Assembly: GCA_947651335.1 (NCBI GenBank)
Contig: CANSYV010000051.1
Location: 1-8,167, forward strand
Direction of reading: 5' to 3'
Length of the DNA: 8,167 bases
Source: an uncultured Lachnospiraceae bacterium
GTDB lineage: Bacteria; Bacillota; Clostridia; Lachnospirales; Lachnospiraceae
Notes under the pieces: model-generated
What the model was told of the DNA's origin: nothing
Database searches by the model: none
Seen by the model: only the letters and a program-made list of their open reading frames with translations
Translations under genes and position numbers: made by a program
Shown here: in pieces, positions 1 through 5,575 of the stretch
Position numbering within the stretch: position 1 is the stretch's first letter
Layout: the number at the start of each line of letters is the position of its first letter

Positions 1-1280
1 AGATGTTAGAGCGGGATTTATTGAACCGCGGCCGTTTTGTCTATTATATGGGCACCGAACATCCGGCGAAAGTGACCATGAACGGGAAAGAGCTGGAGTC
101 CTCAAATTTCAACTACCAGGTGGAACTTCGCGAGGGGGAAAATGTATTTAAGGTGGACGGCACTTCGGTAAACCGTGACATGGAGGTGGAGACCTATGTG
201 ATCTACTACTACGCCCCTGCAGAAGGACTGGAGATCCGGACAGATCTGGAGCCGGAGATGAAGGTGTCAGACCCCTCGTTCGAATTCTATGCCTATGCCA
301 GGGACAGCCAGTCTATGGTGAAGCTGGAGGTGTCTGTCAACGGAAGGCCGGCGGAAGCCAACAAGAACCACTATTATTCTGTGGGCCTCCAGGCCAATGA
401 CAACAGCATCGTGCTCACGGCGGACAACGGGGTGGACCGGAAAGTCCAGGAGTATATTGTCACATACGAACCGAAGAACGCCTCCAATCCTGTGGAGGAT
501 GACGATCCACCAGGGCCGGGTGAGGAAGAAGACGTGTACGCGCCCTCCATCACTTCCCCGGATCTGTATGACGGGATGAAGGTGAAAGGGAGCACGCTGG
601 TCTTTACCATCAAAGCGGTGGATTACCAGGGGAAAAAGTTAAGCTCCGGATACCTGACCCTGAAGTTAAACGGTTATTCCAGCGGCATCTCCCTGGTGTG
701 GGACGATAACACCAAGACCAGTTACCGTCTGAAGCTGAACACAGGGGAGAATGAACTGGCCATCAAGGTGACAGACCCAGAGGGCCACAGCAAATCCTTC
801 CTGATTCATATCACATCAGAGGCGGTGGCAGAGGGAACCCCCATCGGCCGGGCCAGGTTCAGCATAGACGCGTCCGTGCTGGGCATGGGATTTCTGGTGC
901 CTCCCACAGATGTGGACCTGTACGACGGTGAGAACATTGCTTACGTGCTGGACCGTTTTCTAAAAGAAAATGGATTCACCTATAATTCCACCGGAACGCT
1001 GGCCACAGGCTTCTATCTGGCCAGAATCAATAAGAAGGGCCTTTTAAGCAGTCTGGATGCAGGCATGAAAGAACAGTACGCAGGCAGCTACAGCGAAGAT
1101 GGTTTGGGAGAGTTTGACTTTACCAACGGCTCTGGCTGGATGTATTCGGTCAACGGGGACTTCCCCAATTATGGGTTCTCCGACTGCTATCCCCAGAATG
1201 GGGCGGAACTGCGCATCCAGTTTACCCTGAACTACGGCGAGGATATCGGCGGAGGCGGAGCATTGGGAGGCGGATCTTGA
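1..1280 (+). CDS. Secreted Ig-like / DUF4430 surface protein (5' partial)
   Basis: Open from the left edge; residues are counted from the ATG at base 3. That ATG is unlikely to be the real start: there is no signal peptide, and the first residues already look like the inside of a beta-sandwich domain. Three related Ig/cadherin-like domains are seen at about 10-70, 72-155 and 180-272. Each has a V-x-hydrophobic-NG strand, then a Y-x-V-x-L and GEN-type turn, then a hydrophobic last strand. An acidic Pro-rich linker (160-178) separates the second and third. Residues about 283-412 match DUF4430, a transcobalamin-like C-terminal domain, with the hallmark segment GSGWMYSVNGDFPNYG and a final L-R-I-Q-F-T strand. 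The protein ends in a Gly-rich tail without a membrane segment or sortase motif. The family is extracellular; its ligand is unknown. The stop overlaps the next gene's TTG start, so the two genes are probably co-translated. The missing N-terminus could hold more Ig-like or prenyltransferase-type repeats, as in some DUF4430 proteins. Confidence 0.88.
   Translation, partial: MLERDLLNRGRFVYYMGTEHPAKVTMNGKELESSNFNYQVELREGENVFKVDGTSVNRDMEVETYVIYYYAPAEGLEIRTDLEPEMKVSDPSFEFYAYARDSQSMVKLEVSVNGRPAEANKNHYYSVGLQANDNSIVLTADNGVDRKVQEYIVTYEPKNASNPVEDDDPPGPGEEEDVYAPSITSPDLYDGMKVKGSTLVFTIKAVDYQGKKLSSGYLTLKLNGYSSGISLVWDDNTKTSYRLKLNTGENELAIKVTDPEGHSKSFLIHITSEAVAEGTPIGRARFSIDASVLGMGFLVPPTDVDLYDGENIAYVLDRFLKENGFTYNSTGTLATGFYLARINKKGLLSSLDAGMKEQYAGSYSEDGLGEFDFTNGSGWMYSVNGDFPNYGFSDCYPQNGAELRIQFTLNYGEDIGGGGALGGGS
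1265..1270 (+). promoter_or_regulatory. Ribosome binding site for the TTG-start gene at 1277
   Basis: GGGAGG lies 6 bases before TTG at 1277, a near-ideal Shine-Dalgarno position. It is what decides the TTG start: the first in-frame ATG is at 1334, which would remove the signal peptide. The site sits inside the codons for the Gly-rich tail of the upstream gene. Confidence 0.75.
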
Positions 1281-3046
1281 AGAGGAAAAAGAAAAAAATA
1301 AGACTGCTTCTGGGCATTTTCCTGGCAGGCTGTATGACGGCACAGGCGGGGACAACGTTTGTCTGGAGCAACAATCTGAAAAAATACACGGAAACCGCCG
1401 TGTCTTTTAGGGAACCGCCCCGCTATACGGGGACAGGGGTGAATCCGGAGGACTTTATGACAGTCCAGGTGTTCACAGACCTGGAAAAAGAAGAACCCAC
1501 AGAGATTACCGGACTTCCCATCAGTTACAGCTATTACGTTTACCGCCTGGACCGCCCGGAGGGGCCGGATGAGACCATTGACAAACTGGACTGGGACGAG
1601 ACACCGTCCCAGACAGGCACTTACTGGGTCAAGGCCAAGTTCCTGGGGGACAATCAATACCATCCCTCCAGTTCCGATTATTATCAGTTCCAGATTGTTC
1701 CGGGGGAACCCCGTCTGGAACTGTACACGGACATGACCCAGGACACCAGAATCGGGGACACCATTGTGGTGACAGCAGAATTTACGGGGGTCCAGACAGA
1801 GCCGGAGGACTTTCAGCCTCTGGGAAAGGCTGTGTTCCAGGCCGGCGGCAGGTTCATTGACGCGGCGGTGGATTTCGACGGAAGGAAAGCCCAGGTGAAT
1901 TATACCCTGACCACAGAGCCTGTGGACATCAAGGCGGAATATGTTCCCGGGGGCGAGGGTGAGAACTACGCCCGGACAGAAGCCCTCCTTTCCGGAGTCA
2001 TGGGCGTCAAGCGGGAACAGCAGCCCCTGGTGATTGCCGGGGAGTCTGTGGCCTACGGGGTGGAGCCTTACATCATCACCGTGACCGGAGGAAGCGGAGA
2101 GGGAGTCCTGTCCTATGCCTCCGGCGATGAGAAGATCGCGTCTGTGAGTGAGAAGGGGAAAATCACCATCCATCATCCCGGCACGGTGGAGATACAGGCA
2201 GTGAAGGCCGAGGATGACACCTATGCCCAGGCATCGGCCTCTTACCAGCTGGAAGTGCAAAAAGGCATCAATCCCAATAAGCCCAAGCTGCCTGTGCTCA
2301 TGGAGACCGCGGAGAATCGAATCCGGGTGAAACAGACCGAGGGCCAGGAATTTTCCATAGACGGGGGGAAGAACTGGACGGACACAGGGGTGTTCGACAG
2401 ATTGACAGCAAAGAAAAAGTACACCGTGATCACCAGGCTGTGCGAGACAGAATACTATCTCCCTGGACAAAGCACCAAGTTCCTCCAGGTGACAACAGAG
2501 AAAAAAAGCGAAACCCCGGCCCAAAATCCCGGACAGCAGCTTCCGGGAGGAAACGAAAGCGGCACATCCGGCAATGGGGGAGAAAATAAAAATGCCGGGG
2601 GCAGTCTGTCCGCGCCCACCCAGGCCCCCTCGGGCCAGAGCCGCCAGTGGGGAAGCCTGGGGGGAACTTCCGGTACGGTATCAGAAGGAAGTACTCTGGG
2701 AACAGCCGCCAAGACCGGGGAGAGGGAACAGACAGAAAGTACAGACAGAAAAAAAGCCTGGGCAAAAGGGAAAGTCAAGGGCAGCCAGTCAGAGCAGGCA
2801 GAAAGCAAGGAGTCCCAAAAGTCAGAACAGCCGGACAGGGAAGAAGACCAGGATGAGGCGGTCAATGAAGAAATTCCCAAAGAACCGGAGCAGGAAGAAA
2901 ATAAGATCATGTCCACAGGAGCCGCAAGGCCGAAAAAGAAAGGCATACCGCTGAAAGCCGCGGCAGGTATAGCGGTTACACTAATAGCAGCGGCAGGGGC
3001 CGGCGGGTGGATATGGATCGGGGGAAAACGGAGACGGGCAGTATGA
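1277..3046 (+). CDS. Membrane-anchored Ig-like surface protein
   Basis: This 589-residue protein starts at TTG, overlapping the upstream TGA (TTGA, 1277-1280). The N-terminus has a strongly basic stretch (MKRKKKK), a hydrophobic core and AQA before Gly25, giving a signal peptide of about 24 residues. LAGC at 16-19 also resembles a lipobox. Residues about 50-142 and 144-240 look like bacterial Ig-like domains; the first has a GTYWVKAKF strand and a DNQYHPSSS segment, typical of Firmicute surface repeats. Residues 243-329 form a clearer Ig-like domain (GGSGEGVLSYASGD, then HPGTVEIQAVKAEDDTY). Residues 330-408 resemble a module common in clostridial surface proteins (EFSIDGGKNWTDTGVFDRL, then YTVITRLCETEYY). 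A Gly/Ser/Gln linker (410-475) and a charged Glu/Lys linker (480-545) probably cross the cell wall. Residues about 557-582 form a transmembrane helix followed by KRRR, so the C-terminus is cytoplasmic. No LPXTG motif is present. The role is unknown; adhesion or scaffolding for its operon partners is inferred. Confidence 0.9.
   Translation: MKRKKKKIRLLLGIFLAGCMTAQAGTTFVWSNNLKKYTETAVSFREPPRYTGTGVNPEDFMTVQVFTDLEKEEPTEITGLPISYSYYVYRLDRPEGPDETIDKLDWDETPSQTGTYWVKAKFLGDNQYHPSSSDYYQFQIVPGEPRLELYTDMTQDTRIGDTIVVTAEFTGVQTEPEDFQPLGKAVFQAGGRFIDAAVDFDGRKAQVNYTLTTEPVDIKAEYVPGGEGENYARTEALLSGVMGVKREQQPLVIAGESVAYGVEPYIITVTGGSGEGVLSYASGDEKIASVSEKGKITIHHPGTVEIQAVKAEDDTYAQASASYQLEVQKGINPNKPKLPVLMETAENRIRVKQTEGQEFSIDGGKNWTDTGVFDRLTAKKKYTVITRLCETEYYLPGQSTKFLQVTTEKKSETPAQNPGQQLPGGNESGTSGNGGENKNAGGSLSAPTQAPSGQSRQWGSLGGTSGTVSEGSTLGTAAKTGEREQTESTDRKKAWAKGKVKGSQSEQAESKESQKSEQPDREEDQDEAVNEEIPKEPEQEENKIMSTGAARPKKKGIPLKAAAGIAVTLIAAAGAGGWIWIGGKRRRAV
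3030..3033 (+). promoter_or_regulatory. Ribosome binding site for the gene at 3043
   Basis: GGAG ends 9 bases before ATG 3043. With the ATGA overlap, it favours this start over the in-frame GTG at 3007 and ATG at 3013, which would add 12 or 10 polar residues with no better upstream site. Confidence 0.55.
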
Positions 3047-5409
3047 AGAATATTGAGATTGCATATGACAAACCGGTATCGAAAACAGGGGCAGGCAGGG
3101 TTTGTTACGAGACGCTGTTCGGCGGGCTGTTCTTTATCAGCATTTATATGAGCTACGCCTCCCTGTTCGGCCTGTCTTTTTATTTCCGCTGGATACTGGC
3201 CATTGGGGGGCTGATGGTTCTGGCAGTCAGTATTTTCTCAGAGAAGAAACAGCTGATACTTCTGGTAATGGTTGGCGTCTCTCTTGTTTTCGCAGTGCTG
3301 GTTCTCACAGGGAGCCCGCTGGTCAGGGACGGCCTGAAGGTAACCGCCAACCGTGTGCTGGAAGTCTTCGGCAAAGCGGGCCGCGGCTCTTACCGGCAGT
3401 TTTCCCTGTCAGGGGACGCGGGGGGAGCAGAAGAATACGCGGCGTGTTTTCTGGCTTTTTTGGCTGTGGGGCTGGCCTTCTTTTGTGGGATTTTCGTAAA
3501 ATACCGGAAAAAACTGCTGGCTGCGGTTTTTGTAGTTCCTGTTTTCGTTATACAGGTGCTTCTGAAAGGGGAGCCGGATTTGTTTTTCACTCTGCTGATG
3601 GTTCTCATGGTTCTCCTTCTCTGCTGCAGCGGGTTTTTGAAGGAAGTCACATACAGGGCATTGTTTCTGACGGCGGGGGGCGCGGCGGCGGTGCTGTTTC
3701 TTTTCTTTTTGGCCGCCTCGCTGATTTTCCCGGAATCCGGATATGCAAAGAGCTTCCTGGTACAGGACATTAAAAGCGCGGTCCACAATGTGGTATGGGA
3801 TCTCCGGTATGAGAAGGGAAAGCCCAATTCCTTCACCCAGGGAGATTTTCTGCGGCTGTCCCATCTGGAACTGTGGGAGGAGCCGGCCCTGGAAGTGGTG
3901 ATGGACCATCCCCAGTCTTACTATCTGCGGGGATTTGTGGGAAGCCGGTATACCTCATCTAAGTGGGAACCCCTGGATGCTGAGAAAGTATACGACAATT
4001 ACCCCCTCTACTACTGGCTTCACCAGACGGGATTTTCCAGCCTGAACCAGCTGTATCTTCTGGAAAAACAGAGTGTGGGCGGGGAAGAGCCGGAGCAGGC
4101 TCAGATTCAGATTGAGAACGTAAACGCCAACAGCAGGTATCTGTATACCCCCTATGAACTCTCCCGTATGCCGGAGGATTTCTCCGGGACAAAGACAGTG
4201 GAAGAGGATACCCTTTTATCAGAGGAATGGTCAGGGCAGCGCTCCTATTCCTATACAGCGGTAAAAAGCATGACCGGCCGGTATCCCCAGGTGCTGGCTG
4301 CCATGGGCAAAGCGGACGTGGACAAAGAAAAGGCGGCAGAGTATCAGAAGAATGAGCTGAACTACCGCGCAAAGGTATACGGGGAATATCTGGAGATACC
4401 ACCCAATGTGAACGGGCTTTTAAATTCCCTGTTGGGCGGGAAAGCTCCTTTGCAGCAGGAATTTCATGTGGATTACCAGGAGGCCCTGGAATTTATCCGG
4501 GGGTATCTGGAGGAAGAGATTACTTACGATACAGCGGCCAAAGGAGTGTCCAGAGGGACAGACTTTCTCACAGACGTTCTCCAGACCACGAAGAAGGGGT
4601 ATTCCGTGCATTTCGCCACAGCGGCGGCTATGATGTTCCGCTATATGGGCATCCCCAGCCGCTATGTGGAAGGATATTTAATCACCCCCGATGATATCCA
4701 GGGGGTGCAGGACAATGAGACCATAGAAATTCTGGGGATGAACGGCCATGCGTGGGTGGAGATCTATCAGGACGGCATCGGGTGGATTCCCATGGAAGTG
4801 ACGCCGCCCTATTACGGGATTATGGAACAGGCTCAGATCCCGGGAAGCAGTCTGGCAGAGGCTGTGGGAGAGGGCAGTGAAGGAGGCGAAGAAGGGGGAG
4901 GCGGACTGGCGGAGGTAGAACCGCCGGAAAAAGCCGATACTCTGGACAAATCAGGAATGGACCTTCTCACTGCGCTGAAAATCGCCGCATGGGTGCTGCT
5001 GGGGATTGCTGCCGCGGCAGTTCTGGGGCTGGTGCTGTTTTTGTACATCCGCAGAAAGAAAACCATCTCCAGAAGAGCTCTTCAGTTTGCGGATGAGGAC
5101 AAAGGAAGGGCCATCTGCCACATGTATGTGTATATCCAGCAGATTCTGTCCGCGGCAGGCATAGAGAAGACCGGCGCGTCCCTTCAGACATACGGGGAAG
5201 GCATTGGGCAGCAGTGGACAAAAGCATATGCCAGGCGTTACCAGCTGATTTTGTCAATCAGCCAGAAGGCGGCCTTCAGCACCCATGAGATGGAAGATGC
5301 AGAGTGGAAAGATGTGTGGGAATATAAAGATATGATTCTGCTGAAACTGCTGGACGGCCCAAAATGGAACCAGAAACTGAAATGGAAGTATCTGTATTGC
5401 CTCTATTGA
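3043..5409 (+). CDS. TgpA-like membrane transglutaminase-domain protein, catalytic Cys replaced by Ser
   Basis: This 788-residue protein starts at ATG in an ATGA overlap (3043-3046) with the upstream gene. Seven N-terminal hydrophobic helices lie near 24-48, 49-66, 70-90, 131-152, 157-175, 179-198 and 205-229. The basic loops (SEKKQ, KYRKK) fit a cytoplasmic side, placing 230-645 outside. Helix 8 (about 645-669) is followed by RRKK and a cytoplasmic tail of about 118 residues that resembles a divergent DUF4129 region. The transglutaminase-like core is at about 475-590: TKKGYSVHFATAAAMMFR, GIPSRYVEGY, NGHAWVEIY and GWIPMEVTPPY. In this superfamily the nucleophile is the Cys of GYCxHFA; here it is Ser521. 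His569 is kept, and the usual Asp is Glu585. A Gly/Glu-rich linker (about 608-626) joins the core to helix 8. Architecture is that of the TgpA/DUF3488 family, often encoded with MoxR and DUF58 genes, which are not in this window. The fold assignment is firm, but catalytic activity is doubtful. The substrate is unknown; cell-envelope proteins are a guess. Confidence 0.92.
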   Translation: MKNIEIAYDKPVSKTGAGRVCYETLFGGLFFISIYMSYASLFGLSFYFRWILAIGGLMVLAVSIFSEKKQLILLVMVGVSLVFAVLVLTGSPLVRDGLKVTANRVLEVFGKAGRGSYRQFSLSGDAGGAEEYAACFLAFLAVGLAFFCGIFVKYRKKLLAAVFVVPVFVIQVLLKGEPDLFFTLLMVLMVLLLCCSGFLKEVTYRALFLTAGGAAAVLFLFFLAASLIFPESGYAKSFLVQDIKSAVHNVVWDLRYEKGKPNSFTQGDFLRLSHLELWEEPALEVVMDHPQSYYLRGFVGSRYTSSKWEPLDAEKVYDNYPLYYWLHQTGFSSLNQLYLLEKQSVGGEEPEQAQIQIENVNANSRYLYTPYELSRMPEDFSGTKTVEEDTLLSEEWSGQRSYSYTAVKSMTGRYPQVLAAMGKADVDKEKAAEYQKNELNYRAKVYGEYLEIPPNVNGLLNSLLGGKAPLQQEFHVDYQEALEFIRGYLEEEITYDTAAKGVSRGTDFLTDVLQTTKKGYSVHFATAAAMMFRYMGIPSRYVEGYLITPDDIQGVQDNETIEILGMNGHAWVEIYQDGIGWIPMEVTPPYYGIMEQAQIPGSSLAEAVGEGSEGGEEGGGGLAEVEPPEKADTLDKSGMDLLTALKIAAWVLLGIAAAAVLGLVLFLYIRRKKTISRRALQFADEDKGRAICHMYVYIQQILSAAGIEKTGASLQTYGEGIGQQWTKAYARRYQLILSISQKAAFSTHEMEDAEWKDVWEYKDMILLKLLDGPKWNQKLKWKYLYCLY

Positions 5410-5437
5410 GTTTTTGAGATGGTATATGGTGAAAACG

Positions 5438-5449
5438 CCGGATATCCGG
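5438..5449 (+). repeat. 12-bp perfect palindrome in the intergenic gap
   Basis: CCGGATATCCGG is a perfect inverted repeat without a loop, 28 bases after the stop of the transglutaminase-like gene. It could be a dimeric operator or chance. No second copy was seen in the window. Confidence 0.3.
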
Positions 5450-5477
5450 TTAGGAACTGTAGAAAATCAGGAAAGAT

Positions 5478-5520
5478 GGAAGCAGCCAGATGGGGGGGAT
5501 GCCGTCTGGCTGTTTTCCTT
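5478..5520 (+). terminator. Rho-independent terminator after the transglutaminase-like gene
   Basis: The left arm CAGCCAGATGG (5483-5493) pairs with CCGTCTGGCTG (5502-5512) through 11 pairs including one G-U, around an 8-base G-rich loop. It is followed by TTTTCCTT. The lower stem can extend through GGAAG and TTTTC with G-U pairs. It ends the upstream three-gene operon, or acts as an attenuator if a promoter lies between 5410 and 5478. The rest of the 166-base gap holds the palindrome at 5438, a GC-rich stretch at 5527-5550 and the next gene's ribosome binding site. No convincing promoter was found. Confidence 0.8.
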
Positions 5521-5565
5521 ATATGAGGGCCTGCGCGGCGGGCCTGGCCTTCTATTTGGGTGACA

Positions 5566-5572
5566 GGGAGGG
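5566..5572 (+). promoter_or_regulatory. Ribosome binding site for the LRR gene
   Basis: GGGAGGG lies just before ATG 5576. Spacing from the GGAGG core is about 4 bases, slightly short. The next in-frame ATG (5600) would drop the basic RRIQKIK region of the signal peptide, so 5576 is preferred. Confidence 0.6.
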
Positions 5573-5575
5573 AAG

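Noticed and set aside
1232..2524. Long antisense open frame of 430 codons opposite the Ig-like membrane protein
   Set aside because: The translation is low-complexity, rich in His, Leu, Cys and Pro, with no domain. It mirrors the codon bias of the + strand gene, which has a signal peptide and Ig-like domains.
3007..3042. GTG at 3007 or ATG at 3013 as the start of the transglutaminase-like gene
   Set aside because: These add 12 or 10 polar residues inside the upstream gene without a better ribosome site. ATG 3043 has GGAG at 9 bases and an ATGA overlap like the one at 8125.
2906..3043. Possible sortase signal (IMSTG, then hydrophobic helix and basic tail) at the end of the Ig-like membrane protein
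   Set aside because: The Pro of LPXTG is missing and IMSTG matches no sortase class I know. A plain transmembrane anchor explains the end.
3102..3773. Open frame of 223 codons in another + frame within the transglutaminase-like gene
   Set aside because: It is rich in Gly, Arg and Ser with no recognisable domain. The overlapping frame encodes well-formed membrane helices.
5419..5526. 35-codon open frame in the intergenic gap
   Set aside because: There is no Shine-Dalgarno site, it runs through the terminator hairpin, and its composition is unremarkable.
5527..5546. Direct repeat GGGCCTG at 5527 and 5540
   Set aside because: Only 7 bases in GC-rich sequence, with two copies; it is likely chance and makes no stable fold.
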